Under the pieces are notes generated by a model. The model ran no database searches. It worked only from the letters and a program-made list of their open reading frames with translations, and had not been told where the DNA came from. The translations under genes were made by a program, and so were the position numbers. Positions 1 through 8,640 of a stretch of 64,000 bases of DNA are shown here, in pieces. The stretch lies in contig NZ_JADQBF010000013.1 in NCBI RefSeq assembly GCF_016278775.1, positions 62,001-126,000 on the forward strand. Direction: 5' to 3'. How positions within the stretch are numbered: the first letter of the stretch is position 1; every line of letters begins with the position of its first letter. The stretch is from Demequina sp. (GTDB taxonomy: Bacteria; Actinomycetota; Actinomycetes; Actinomycetales; Demequinaceae).

Positions 1-560
1 TCGCGGCGCTCAAGGCGGCATTTGGCGGGCCAGACGGCACCATGACGGCAGGAAACTCGACCGCCCTTTCCGACGGAGCCGCGACCGTCTTTCTCGCCGA
101 CGCTCAGTGGGCCAAGCGCCACCACCTGTCCGCGCTCGCACGCGTGGTCGACGCCGAGGTTGCGGCCGTCGACCACCCTTCAGGCGCCGACCTGTTGCTG
201 GCCCCGGTGGCGGCGGCAGGGCGACTCATGGCACGCCAGGGCCTGTCGCTCGATGACTTCGACCTGGTAGAGATCCACGAGGCCTTCGCCTCAACCGTGC
301 TCGCCACGCTCGCGGCATGGGAGTCAGAGGACTACTGCCGCGGCGTCGGTCTCGACGGCCCGATCGGCACGCTCGACCGGAAGCGGCTCAATGTGACGGG
401 CTCTTCGCTCGCCGTGGGGCACCCCTTCGCCGCGACGGGAGCGCGCATCGTGCCCACCCTTGCCAAGTTGCTCCATCGCAAGGGAGCAGGATCGCGGGGG
501 CTCATCTCCGTGTGCGCAGCGGGCGGTCTCGGCGTCGTCGCCGTCTTGGAGGCAGTGTGA
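1..560 (+). CDS. fadA2: Thiolase (acetyl-CoA acyltransferase), 5' end cut by window
   Basis: C-terminal 185 residues of a thiolase; the reading frame is open from base 3 and the N-terminus lies outside the window. It would cleave or form beta-ketoacyl-CoA with CoA. Visible thiolase motifs are the TAGNSTALSDGAA segment, the active-site histidine in HEAFA, the GHPFAATG loop and the second catalytic cysteine in CAAGG near the C-terminus. HEAFA and CAAGG are closer to FadI/trifunctional-type thiolases than to acetoacetyl-CoA thiolases (NEAFA, CxGGG). The stop overlaps the next start (TGATG-type), so it is co-translated with the FabG-like gene. Thiolase followed by long FabG and MaoC protein matches mycobacterial fadA2-fabG4-htdX. 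The class is certain; the symbol rests on synteny. Confidence 0.9.
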   Translation, partial: AALKAAFGGPDGTMTAGNSTALSDGAATVFLADAQWAKRHHLSALARVVDAEVAAVDHPSGADLLLAPVAAAGRLMARQGLSLDDFDLVEIHEAFASTVLATLAAWESEDYCRGVGLDGPIGTLDRKRLNVTGSSLAVGHPFAATGARIVPTLAKLLHRKGAGSRGLISVCAAGGLGVVAVLEAV

Positions 561-1906
561 TGGCCGCTCTCGAAAGGGTCTTCTACTCCCCTGCTGGCCA
601 GTCACTCGCGAAGCGAGCCGGAGTGCCGCAGGCCCAGCAGCTTCGCCGTGGCCGCACCTGGCCATCCGGGCCGATCGTGCTAGCGCCCCTGGGCTCCCCC
701 ACGCTGGTGCGCGATGCACTCATCGCGCTGGGACGCGAGTTCCACCATCCCGTGATCGACACCCCAGGAGAAACGCCACCCGGCTACGGCGCGCGCATTG
801 GAGCGATCGTCGTGGACGCGACGGACGTGTCGACTCTTGATGCCCTGGAAGGGTTGCGCGCGGTGCTCCGGCCCGCGTTGAGGTCTGTCGAGGCGTCTGG
901 GCGAGTGATCATCGTCGCCCGGCCAGCCGACGGCGACTGGGAGGCTCACGCTGTCGCGAGGAGCCTCGACGGCATCAACCGCACCGTGGGCAAGGAGCTG
1001 CGCAAGGGCGCCACCGCGAACCTGGTCTACGTTGACAAGTCGGCTAGTAGCGCCGACGTGCAATCCACTCTTGACTTCCTCCTTCAGGGCCGGTCCGCTT
1101 TTGTCGACGGCCAGTCGTGGTACGTCGGAACGAGCGGCACGGGCCCTCAGCCAACGGACCCTCCCCTCGAGGGCAGGGTCATCGTCGTGACGGGTGCGGC
1201 GCGCGGCATCGGGGCCTCCATCTCCCGCATTCTTTCCCGCGACGGCGCCACGATCGTGGCGGTCGACATCCCGGCGGCTGGTGAGTCGCTCGCCGCAGTC
1301 GCCAACGAGGTGGGGGGCACCGCGCTCCACCTTGACGTCACCGCGGCCGACGCCGGCGAGCGCATCGCCGCTCACGTTGCTCAGCGCGGTCTGCGGCTCT
1401 ACGGCATCGTCCACAACGCCGGCATCACGCGAGACAAGATGCTCGTGAACACCGACGCCGACAGGTGGTCCTCCGTATTGCAGGTCAACCTCGCGGCTCA
1501 GTTGCGCATCAACGAGGTGCTGCTCAAGAAGGGCACCGCAGGCGGACTGCAAGACGGCGGGCGCATCGTCGGCATCGCGTCCACGTCTGGCCTGGCGGGC
1601 AACAAGGGCCAGACCAACTACGCGGCCTCCAAGGCCGGCGTCGCTGGCCTTGTCGCGGCCATGGCGCCCGATCTCGCGGAGCGGGGCATCACGGTCAACG
1701 CCGTCGCCCCCGGCTTCATCGAGACCGACATGACCGCCCGCATCCCCTTTGTGCAGCGCGAGGTGTTCAGGCGCACCAACAGCTTGGCTCAAGGCGGCAG
1801 CCCAGACGACGTCGCGGAGACGATCGGCTACCTCCTTGACCCAGCGTCGGCCGGGGTTTCTGGGCAGGTCATCAGGGTGTGCGGCCAGAACCTGGTGGGC
1901 GCGTGA
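560..1906 (+). CDS. fabG4: High-molecular-weight 3-oxoacyl-ACP/CoA reductase (FabG4-like)
   Basis: 448-residue short-chain dehydrogenase, almost twice the length of ordinary FabG. Residues 1 to about 195 form a degenerate N-terminal domain without a clear cofactor motif; the C-terminal 250 residues carry the catalytic SDR fold with VTGAARGIGAS (NAD(P) binding), an HNAG variant of NNAG, the serine in IASTSG and the YAASK catalytic Tyr/Lys pair. This architecture is that of mycobacterial FabG4, an NADH-dependent beta-ketoacyl-CoA reductase. The ATG overlaps the thiolase stop by one base, and the stop overlaps the following MaoC start, so three genes form a tightly coupled unit for beta-keto/beta-hydroxyacyl-CoA interconversion. 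A longer upstream reading frame exists but would run inside the thiolase gene. Confidence 0.88.
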   Translation: MAALERVFYSPAGQSLAKRAGVPQAQQLRRGRTWPSGPIVLAPLGSPTLVRDALIALGREFHHPVIDTPGETPPGYGARIGAIVVDATDVSTLDALEGLRAVLRPALRSVEASGRVIIVARPADGDWEAHAVARSLDGINRTVGKELRKGATANLVYVDKSASSADVQSTLDFLLQGRSAFVDGQSWYVGTSGTGPQPTDPPLEGRVIVVTGAARGIGASISRILSRDGATIVAVDIPAAGESLAAVANEVGGTALHLDVTAADAGERIAAHVAQRGLRLYGIVHNAGITRDKMLVNTDADRWSSVLQVNLAAQLRINEVLLKKGTAGGLQDGGRIVGIASTSGLAGNKGQTNYAASKAGVAGLVAAMAPDLAERGITVNAVAPGFIETDMTARIPFVQREVFRRTNSLAQGGSPDDVAETIGYLLDPASAGVSGQVIRVCGQNLVGA

Positions 1907-2775
1907 TGAAGCGCGACACCGAGGTCCTATCGAGGCCGCCGCGTCTCGCACCGGCGTTCGCGCGTTCACTGATCCCCCGCTCCCGCGGCGGGTCGCCGCG
2001 CATCCCCACCCGCTCGGCCGTCATCGAGAACCTCACCCAGGACCGCGAACGCCTCGCCGCCTACGACAGGCTCACAGGGTTCACGCTGCGTGACGACGTG
2101 CCGCCGACGTGGCTGCACGTCCTGACCTTCCCGCTGCACATTCACCTGCTGTCCGATCCGGAGTCGAGCATTCGGCTACTTGGCGCGGTGCACGTGAGCA
2201 ACCGCATGACGCTACACCGGCCCGTGGGCGCAGACGAGCGGCTCACCCTCGACGTGCACCTGGACGCGCTCAGACCCCACGCGCGCGGCGCCTTGGTGGA
2301 CCTCATCGGGCAGGTGCGTGTCGACGGAGAGCCCGTGTGGGACGGGGTGAGCACCTACCTGGCTCAAGGCGTGTCCGTCGAGGGCGAGCCTCACGCCGTG
2401 GAACGCCAGCTGCACGAGCCCTCTACGCCGCACTCCCTGTGGCGACTGCCCGTCGGCCTTGGACGTGACTACCGCTCCGTATCGGGAGACCCGAATCCGA
2501 TCCACACCAGCCGCATTGCGGCCCGAGTGTTTGGTTTCCCCCGACCCATCATTCACGGCATGTGGACGCACGCGCGGGCGCTCGCCGCGATCGAACCGCG
2601 CCTGCCGCCCACCTACACGGTAGACGTGGCGTTCACCAAGCCGATCCTGTTGCCAGCCACCGTGGGGCTCACCTCCACGCCCACCGCCACCGGACACGCC
2701 GCAGCCGTCACTGATCGCACAGGCACTAAACCGCACCTGCTCATGAGCGTCGTCGGCGAGCCTCCCAACAAGTGA
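1906..2775 (+). CDS. htdX: MaoC-like (R)-hydratase (HtdX-like)
   Basis: 289-residue hotdog-fold protein. The hydratase-2 signature is clear near residues 190-215: SGDPNPIHTS followed by FGFPRPIIHGMW, with the catalytic Asp/His pair in GDPNPIH. It would hydrate trans-2-enoyl-CoA to (R)-3-hydroxyacyl-CoA or the reverse. Length and position after a FabG4-type reductase match mycobacterial HtdX. Start chosen at the ATG that shares one base with the fabG4 stop (TGATG). With the thiolase, reductase and downstream acyl-CoA ligase it forms a fatty-acid activation and modification set; direction (degradation or elongation) cannot be read from sequence. Confidence 0.85.
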   Translation: MKRDTEVLSRPPRLAPAFARSLIPRSRGGSPRIPTRSAVIENLTQDRERLAAYDRLTGFTLRDDVPPTWLHVLTFPLHIHLLSDPESSIRLLGAVHVSNRMTLHRPVGADERLTLDVHLDALRPHARGALVDLIGQVRVDGEPVWDGVSTYLAQGVSVEGEPHAVERQLHEPSTPHSLWRLPVGLGRDYRSVSGDPNPIHTSRIAARVFGFPRPIIHGMWTHARALAAIEPRLPPTYTVDVAFTKPILLPATVGLTSTPTATGHAAAVTDRTGTKPHLLMSVVGEPPNK

Positions 2776-2780
2776 AGTAC

Positions 2781-2790
2781 CGAGTACTCG
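2781..2790. promoter_or_regulatory. Perfect 10-bp palindrome before acyl-CoA ligase gene
   Basis: CGAGTACTCG is a perfect 10-bp palindrome in the short gap between the hydratase stop and the ligase start. It could be a repressor operator of TetR/FadR type for a fatty-acid cluster, but no regulator gene is in view and the site is short; this is inference only. Confidence 0.25.
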
Positions 2791-2825
2791 ACAATCCCCC
2801 TACCCCCATAGATCCATCAACGAGG

Positions 2826-4565
2826 ATGGTGAAGAGCATGACCACCGCACACGCACTCCCCAGCAACAACCCCGTCGGCGACCAAGAGCGCCCCTGGTAC
2901 GACTTCTACCCGCCGGAGGTTTCGCGCCGCATCCCTGACCTGACTGAGTTGTCCCTCTCGGACATGGTGCGGGATACCGCGCAGCGTCACGGCGATGCGA
3001 TCGCCTTCTCCAACCTGGGAGGCACCCTCAGTTTCGACGAGGTCGATCAGCTCGCAAGCGACTTCGCCAGCTTCCTCCAGGCGGACCTGGGCCTGGTCAA
3101 GGGGGACCGCATCGTCATCCAGATGCCGAACCTGCTCCAGTACCCCGTGGCGCTCTTCGGCGCGTTGCGCGCCGGGCTGATCGTGGTCAACGCCAATCCT
3201 CTTTACACGTATCACGAGCTATCCCGCGTCGTCTCCGACGCGCGCCCCCGCGCGATCGTGGTGCTCGCAAACTTCGCGGACAAGGTGGAGCTCGTGCTTC
3301 CCGGCAGCACCATCGAGCACGTGATCGTCACCCAAGTGGCCGATCTGTTGTCCCAACCGCGCCGCAGCCTCATCAACTTCGCCGCGGCAAAGATCAAGAA
3401 GATGGTTCCCGACTACAACATCCCCCAAGCGGTGACGTTCCGCGATGCGCTCGCACTTGGTAGGGAGGCCCCCTTCTCAGACCCTGGCGTGGTGCCAGGC
3501 GACGTCGCCTTCTTGCAATACACCGGAGGAACGACGGGAGGAGCAAAGGCCGCGGTCCTCACCCACTGGAACCTGCTGAACAATCAGGAACAGTTCATGG
3601 GCCAGGTGCGCAATACGTTGGGCGAGGAGCGGCAATCGACCGTGATCGCAGCGCTGCCGCTCTATCACGTGTTCGCCCTCACCGTGAACTGCTTGGGCTT
3701 CTTCCGGTTTGGCGCTCACAACGTGCTTGTCACCAATCCGCGCGACATGCCGGGATTCGTGAAGACGCTCAAGCAGACGCGTCCTGATGGCCTGATTCTT
3801 GTCAGTACGCTGGCGGGCGCGCTGCTCGATACGCCCGGCTTCGCGGACGTAGACCTGAGCGATTGCCGCATCACGGTGGCGGGAGGCATGGCCGTGCGCT
3901 CCTCGGTGGCGGAGCGCTGGAGGGCCGCCACTGGAGCCGACATCATTGAGGGCTATGGCCTCACGGAGGCCTCCCCTGTGGTCAGCGTCAACCCCACCCA
4001 CATGCCGCCCCGCGTCGGGACCATCGGGGTGCCGCTTCCATCGACGGACGTCATGATCTTGGACGACGACCGCAAGCCCGTGCCCGCCGGTTCGCCCGGC
4101 GAGCTCGCTGTCAGGGGCCCACAAGTGATGCAGGGGTACTGGAACCGCCCGGAAGAGACGGCTGAGGCTCTCACCGACGACGGCTGGCTCCTCACAGGCG
4201 ACATCGCTGTCATGTCGGAGGATGGCTTCCTCACCATCGTGGATCGCAAGAAGGAGATGATCCTGGTGTCGGGGTTCAACGTGTATCCCGCGGAGATTGA
4301 GGAGGCCGCGATGCTCCATCCTGGAGTGGCAGAGGCGGGCGCCATTGCCGTGCCAGATGAGCACACCGGGGAGCTGCCCAAACTGTTCGTGTCCCGCCGC
4401 GATCCTGACCTGACCGAAGAGGAGCTGCAGCGTCACCTCAAGGAGCACCTGGCGGGGTACAAGCGCCCCAGGTACATCGTGTTTCTCGAGGAGCTTCCTA
4501 AGACCAACGTGGGCAAGGTGCTCCGACGAGCCCTCGTGGAGGCGGACGACGCTGGGGCCAGGTAG
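2826..4565 (+). CDS. fadD: Long/medium-chain fatty acid-CoA ligase
   Basis: 579-residue adenylate-forming enzyme that activates a fatty acid to acyl-AMP and then acyl-CoA. Signatures in order: P-loop-like YTGGTTGGAKAAVLTH, the GYGLTEASP motif (A5), DGWLLTGDI (A7 aspartate), IVDRKKEMILVSGFNVYPAE (A8 hinge) and the C-terminal catalytic lysine in KTNVGKVLRR. Start is uncertain: a GTG at 2772 overlaps the previous stop (GTGA), while ATGs at 2826 and 2838 begin nearer the family's usual N-terminus (RPWYDFYPPEV). I use 2826. It follows the hydratase by 50 bases, likely the same operon, although the palindrome between them allows an extra control point. Converges with nrdG, 29 bases apart, with no evident terminator. 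Confidence 0.92.
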   Translation: MVKSMTTAHALPSNNPVGDQERPWYDFYPPEVSRRIPDLTELSLSDMVRDTAQRHGDAIAFSNLGGTLSFDEVDQLASDFASFLQADLGLVKGDRIVIQMPNLLQYPVALFGALRAGLIVVNANPLYTYHELSRVVSDARPRAIVVLANFADKVELVLPGSTIEHVIVTQVADLLSQPRRSLINFAAAKIKKMVPDYNIPQAVTFRDALALGREAPFSDPGVVPGDVAFLQYTGGTTGGAKAAVLTHWNLLNNQEQFMGQVRNTLGEERQSTVIAALPLYHVFALTVNCLGFFRFGAHNVLVTNPRDMPGFVKTLKQTRPDGLILVSTLAGALLDTPGFADVDLSDCRITVAGGMAVRSSVAERWRAATGADIIEGYGLTEASPVVSVNPTHMPPRVGTIGVPLPSTDVMILDDDRKPVPAGSPGELAVRGPQVMQGYWNRPEETAEALTDDGWLLTGDIAVMSEDGFLTIVDRKKEMILVSGFNVYPAEIEEAAMLHPGVAEAGAIAVPDEHTGELPKLFVSRRDPDLTEEELQRHLKEHLAGYKRPRYIVFLEELPKTNVGKVLRRALVEADDAGAR

Positions 4566-4594
4566 TCACCGACGCGGCGGACACTATGGGGGCG

Positions 4595-5146
4595 CTACGG
4601 CCGTATGCAGGCGACGCCCTTGGCGAGTGACTCCTGCGCGTTCAGCACTCGCTGATTGCGGCTGCCACGGAACGCCAACGAAAGGTCCCGCTGCGACTCC
4701 TCAAAGCGACCCTCGCACAATACGTCGACCTCGGCCAGTAGCGCGCGCTTGTCATCCGAGTCGGCGATCAACTCCTCGAACGTGTAGCCACTCCAGCACC
4801 ACACGTCCTTGGTGTGACCGAACTCGGCGCGCAGCCTGCCCACCACCTCAAGGCACACTTGAGTGTTGAGGAACGGCTCGCCTCCCAGGATGGACAGCCC
4901 CTGCACTGACTCGTGAGCGAGGTCGGCCATGATGCGGTCTCCCAGTTGGTCCGTGTAGGGCTGCCCCAGCCGGAAACTCCACGCCTCCTCGTTGAAGCAC
5001 CCCTCGCACTTGAACAGGCACCCGGCCACGTAGAGGCTGCAGCGCACGCCCTCACCGTCGACAAAGGAGAAGGGCTTGTAGTCGGCCACATAGCTATGGC
5101 TGACCTTCTCGGCCTTCCATAGCCTCGGAATCGGTGTGAGCGGCAT
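4595..5146 (-). CDS. nrdG: Anaerobic ribonucleotide reductase activating protein
   Basis: 183-residue radical SAM protein. The iron-sulfur motif CxxxCxxC is seen as CLFKCEGC near residues 43-50, and the GGE motif as ILGGEPF. It uses S-adenosylmethionine and a [4Fe-4S] cluster to install the glycyl radical on NrdD. It lies 11 bases after the nrdD stop on the same strand, so the two are one operon, controlled from the NrdR sites upstream of nrdD. Length is ordinary for the family. The iron-sulfur chemistry implies function under low oxygen. Confidence 0.95.
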   Translation of the reverse strand: MPLTPIPRLWKAEKVSHSYVADYKPFSFVDGEGVRCSLYVAGCLFKCEGCFNEEAWSFRLGQPYTDQLGDRIMADLAHESVQGLSILGGEPFLNTQVCLEVVGRLRAEFGHTKDVWCWSGYTFEELIADSDDKRALLAEVDVLCEGRFEESQRDLSLAFRGSRNQRVLNAQESLAKGVACIRP

Positions 5147-5157
5147 GACGCTCGGCC

Positions 5158-7386
5158 CTACTCGAGTGCTGACAGCGGCACTCGCACGTCGCCAGACATG
5201 TGCTTGACGCGTGCCGCGATCTCCGTGTGCCTGCCGTGAACCATGGGCCGCTGCTGGGGGTTACCCAGGTAGCCGCAGGTGCGCTTGACCACGTCACACG
5301 TGCGCGGGTCCTCGTTGCCGCACGACGGGCACGCGAAGCCGCGCGCCGTCGGATCGAAGTCGCCAGCGTAGCCGCACTCGTAGCAACGGTCGATGGGCGT
5401 GTTCGTGCCCAGGTAGCCGACGCGGTCGTACGAGTAGTCCCACACGGCCTCAAGTGCCTTGGGGTTCTGCTGCAGCACCGGGTACTCGCAGTAGTGAATG
5501 AACCCTCCGGAGGTGTACGGGGCGTACTCCGCCTCGAAGTCGAGCTTCTCGAAGGGCGTGGGGCTCTTGCGCACGTCGTAGTGGAAGCTGTTCGTGTAGT
5601 AGTCCTTGTCCGTGATGTCAGCGACCGATCCGAAGCGTTCCTTGTCGAGGCGGCAGAACCGGTCCGTGAGGCTCTCGCTCGGTGTCGAGTACACACTCAC
5701 CCGATAGCCCGAGTCCGCTGTCCACTCCTTGGCGTGAGACTGGAGTGAATCCAGCACACTCAGCGTGAGTTGCTTGGCCTCGGGGTTGCTCTCCCACTCC
5801 GGCCCGAAGAAGGCCGTCGCGACCTCGTACAGGCCGATGTAGCCGAGCGAAACCGTGGCACGCCCATCCTTGAAGAGGGTGTCGACCTTGTCCAGCGGGC
5901 CGAGCCGCTTGCCGAACGCGCCGTGCACATAGAGGATCGGCGCGTTTCCTGGCACGGCCTCCTTACACCGCTGCACGCGGAACATGATGGCATCGTGCAT
6001 CGTCGCCAGACGCTCCTCGAGCAACGCCCAGAACACGCCCACGTCTCCCTCTGACTCGAGAGCGATGCGAGGGAGGTTGAGGGTCACGACGCCAAGATTC
6101 ATTCGACCCTCGACCCTGTCGTCACCGTCCTCGTCCTCCCAACCCTGCAGGAACGAGCGGCAGCCCATCGGCGCCTTGAACGAGCCCGTGAGTTCGACGA
6201 TCTTGTCGTAGTTGAGCACGTCTGGGTACATGCGCTTGGTGGCGCACTCGACCGCGAGCTCCTTGATGTCGTAGTTCGGGTCCCCCGCCTTGCGGTTGAG
6301 GCCCTCCTTGATGGTGAACAGCAACTTGGGGAAGATCGCGGTGCGGCCCTCCTTGCCGAGCCCGCGCAAGCGGTTCTGCAGGATGGCTCGCTGAATCTCC
6401 TTCTCGTACCAACCGGTGCCCAGGCCGAATCCGAGCGACGTGAACGGCGTCTGTCCGTTTGACGTGAAGAGCGTGTTGATCTCGTATTCGAGCGACTGCA
6501 TCGCGTCGTAAATGTCCTTGCGCGTCTTCGCCTTGGCGTACTCGCGTTGGCGCTCCTCGCCTTCTATCCACTCGTGGGCGTCGGCCTCGTGCTTCGCATA
6601 GTTCATGGCCGCGTAGGGAGCGAGCAGTTCGTCGATGCGGTTGACGGTGCAGCCGCCGTACTGGCTGGAGGACACGTTCGCGATGATCTGGGAGATCTGG
6701 GCGGTCGCCGTACCAATCGACCGAGGAGTGTCCACCTGAGCGTTGCCGATCCTGAAACCCTTGGAGAGCATCGACTCGAAGTCGATGAGGCAGCAGTTGG
6801 TCATCGGCGCATAGGGGTGGTAGTCGAGGTCGTGGTAGTGGATGTCGCCCTTTTGGTGGGCGTTCGCCACGTGCGCGGGGAGCATGCGCAGGCCGATGGC
6901 CTTGCCCACCGTGCCTGCAGTCAGGTCGCGCTGGGTGTTGAACACCTCGGCATCCTTGTTGGCGTTCTCGTTGACGACGCTCGAGTCCTTGTCCAGCAAC
7001 TTGATGATCGAGTGATTGAGGTCCGTTGCCTTACTGCGCGCGAAGTCGCGCTGCACGCGGTAGTCGATGTACGCCTGGGCGACCTCGTACTCTCGGGCCT
7101 CGAGCAGCACGTGTTCCACGACCGACTGGATCTCGTAGATCTTGACCTCGCCGATGTAGCGCTCGGCGAGCTCCTGGTCGACGCGCTTCACGAGCTGAGA
7201 GATCGACCGCTTGTGCATCGCGCCTAGCTCACCGTGGACCGCCTCGAACGCCTTCGTCAGTGCGGCGCCGATGCGGCCGTCCTCAAAGCGCAGCGTGCGC
7301 CCGTCACGCTTGACCACGGACAGGGTAGGTTGCCCGCTCGCGGCAGCAGCTCGTGAGGTCGTGTTGTCCAGGTCCGTGATGCTCAT
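5158..7386 (-). CDS. nrdD: Anaerobic (class III) ribonucleoside-triphosphate reductase
   Basis: 742-residue class III enzyme that reduces ribonucleoside triphosphates in anaerobic conditions. Residues about 20-115 are an ATP-cone allosteric domain (VVKRDGRTLRFEDGRI). The C-terminus carries a zinc site of two CxxC pairs (CYEC and CPSC) and the glycyl-radical loop RTCGYLG, whose glycine is the radical site. Start set at the ATG at 7386, preceded by a strong GGAGGAG site; a reading frame that runs 24 codons further upstream would enter the NrdR operators. nrdG follows. Presence of NrdDG in an actinobacterium indicates facultative or microaerobic growth; a class I or II reductase presumably lies elsewhere. 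Confidence 0.96.
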   Translation of the reverse strand: MSITDLDNTTSRAAAASGQPTLSVVKRDGRTLRFEDGRIGAALTKAFEAVHGELGAMHKRSISQLVKRVDQELAERYIGEVKIYEIQSVVEHVLLEAREYEVAQAYIDYRVQRDFARSKATDLNHSIIKLLDKDSSVVNENANKDAEVFNTQRDLTAGTVGKAIGLRMLPAHVANAHQKGDIHYHDLDYHPYAPMTNCCLIDFESMLSKGFRIGNAQVDTPRSIGTATAQISQIIANVSSSQYGGCTVNRIDELLAPYAAMNYAKHEADAHEWIEGEERQREYAKAKTRKDIYDAMQSLEYEINTLFTSNGQTPFTSLGFGLGTGWYEKEIQRAILQNRLRGLGKEGRTAIFPKLLFTIKEGLNRKAGDPNYDIKELAVECATKRMYPDVLNYDKIVELTGSFKAPMGCRSFLQGWEDEDGDDRVEGRMNLGVVTLNLPRIALESEGDVGVFWALLEERLATMHDAIMFRVQRCKEAVPGNAPILYVHGAFGKRLGPLDKVDTLFKDGRATVSLGYIGLYEVATAFFGPEWESNPEAKQLTLSVLDSLQSHAKEWTADSGYRVSVYSTPSESLTDRFCRLDKERFGSVADITDKDYYTNSFHYDVRKSPTPFEKLDFEAEYAPYTSGGFIHYCEYPVLQQNPKALEAVWDYSYDRVGYLGTNTPIDRCYECGYAGDFDPTARGFACPSCGNEDPRTCDVVKRTCGYLGNPQQRPMVHGRHTEIAARVKHMSGDVRVPLSALE

Positions 7387-7454
7387 CGCTCTCCTCCGTC
7401 GTTCGAATCCGCCCCGGGGGTTTGCCTCCGCGTGCAGCCTGTGCGTCCGCAGAA

Positions 7455-7502
7455 CCACTACATCTAGTGCGGCAGGCGGAAATCACACACTAGATCTGGT
7501 AT
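7455..7502 (-). promoter_or_regulatory. Two tandem NrdR boxes upstream of nrdD
   Basis: Two 16-bp sites match the NrdR consensus core CwAtATaTwG: CTACATCTAG at 7458-7467 and CTAGATCTGG at 7490-7499. Their repeat distance is 32 bp, about three helical turns, which is the usual spacing of paired NrdR boxes. They sit about 70-115 bases before the nrdD start. NrdR is the ATP/dATP-sensing repressor of ribonucleotide reductase genes, so nrdDG is very likely under its control. Confidence 0.85.
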
Positions 7503-7540
7503 CTCACGGTGGCTGGGACCTTGGTCCCTGGACCGCCTCG

Positions 7541-8629
7541 TCAGCGCAACCGAGCGCGCTCCGCTACGCCCTGGATCCTCAGGCCAAGCAGCGGATCGAA
7601 CATCGCACCGGTCGCGCTCATCACCACGTCTGCACCGGCGTGTCGCATTGCCGCGTAGTCCTCTTGGGTGCGCACACCGCCCACGCCGACGATCGTGAAG
7701 TCATCGCTGCCGCGGTCACGGAGCGTCGCCAAGCGCCCGGCCATCTCGAGGCCCGCCCATGCGATCGCCGCACCACACACGCCACCCACGTCACGGCCCT
7801 GACCTGGAAGCGCCTGGCGGCCGTCACGACCCACCAGATGGGCGGACATCGTGTTGACGGCCGCATACCCTTGGACGATTCCTCTTGTGGCGGCCACCAA
7901 CCGTGCCAAGGGCGGGTCGTCACGAAAGTAGGCCAACTTGAGGAGCAACGGCAGTTCGCCCACTGCCGTCTTCACCGCATCGACAATCTTGACCACCGTC
8001 GGCGTGTCGAAACACAACAGGTCGGTGGCGCCCTCATTGGGGCAGCTGATGTTGAGCTCGAGGACGCGCACACCCGTCTCTGCAACCAGGGTTGCCGCGC
8101 GTACGTGGTCGGCAATGTAGGCCTTCTCGCGATCGGTGGCGCCTGAGTCGGGGCGCGTCCCCTGGAACGAACCGACGAGCACCTGACCCGTCCCGGCCGA
8201 CCTCACCGCGGCCGCCATGTCTGGCTGCCACTCGTCTGGGTCTCGCGACGGCACCCCGAAGGAGTTGGTCACGCTCGTCACGTGCCGGAAGTCGTCGTCC
8301 GCCAATACCGGATGCTCGGCCCGCTCGACGGTCAATTGACCGTCGACATGCACCGCGAGCGTGTTGGGGAACGGATGAGCAGGATGGGCTCTGGTTCGGA
8401 CCGTCTTGTAGACGTTGATGTCGTATCCGTGCCGGAAGGCCGCCGCACAGAATGCGGCATTGAGCAGCGGCCCTGCGGGTATGCCGAAGGGACGACCCAC
8501 GGAGTGCCCCAGAAAGGTCGCCTGCGCATTCCCTGCATACACGTACGGGGAAGGCTCGCAGAACACCCCAAAGGGGCCATGCGCGTAATTGTCCTCGTAC
8601 GTGCGCAACGGATCATAGAAGGGGATCAT
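7541..8629 (-). CDS. Dihydroorotate dehydrogenase-family flavoprotein
   Basis: 362-residue TIM-barrel flavoprotein related to class 1 dihydroorotate dehydrogenases. Family marks: NSFGVPS, the strand motif LNISCPNEG, a lysine-bearing LLLKLAY strand, the AVNTMSAHLVGRDG loop and the phosphate-binding GVGGVRTQEDY segment. It could oxidise dihydroorotate or be a divergent paralogue; the sequence does not settle the electron acceptor. Start chosen at ATG 8629 with GGGGGA just upstream; a TTG at 8650 would overlap the preceding diguanylate cyclase gene. No other pyrimidine gene is near. It lies upstream of nrdD on the same strand but a 154-base gap with NrdR sites separates them. Calling it pyrD would need the rest of the genome. 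Confidence 0.75.
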   Translation of the reverse strand: MIPFYDPLRTYEDNYAHGPFGVFCEPSPYVYAGNAQATFLGHSVGRPFGIPAGPLLNAAFCAAAFRHGYDINVYKTVRTRAHPAHPFPNTLAVHVDGQLTVERAEHPVLADDDFRHVTSVTNSFGVPSRDPDEWQPDMAAAVRSAGTGQVLVGSFQGTRPDSGATDREKAYIADHVRAATLVAETGVRVLELNISCPNEGATDLLCFDTPTVVKIVDAVKTAVGELPLLLKLAYFRDDPPLARLVAATRGIVQGYAAVNTMSAHLVGRDGRQALPGQGRDVGGVCGAAIAWAGLEMAGRLATLRDRGSDDFTIVGVGGVRTQEDYAAMRHAGADVVMSATGAMFDPLLGLRIQGVAERARLR

Positions 8630-8640
8630 TTCCCCCGACG

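Noticed and set aside
680-1969. 429-codon minus-strand open frame opposite fabG4
   Set aside because: Shadow of the fabG4 gene with no recognisable motif and no promoter.
5158-7386. nrdD starting at 7458
   Set aside because: That would place an NrdR box inside the coding region and lacks a ribosome site, while ATG 7386 has GGAGGAG.
7515-7528. GGGACC-TT-GGTCCC inverted repeat upstream of nrdD, with a similar GGACC-AA-GGTCC at 14609-14620
   Set aside because: Short GC palindromes are expected by chance at this base composition and no third copy or common regulator was seen; not called an operator.
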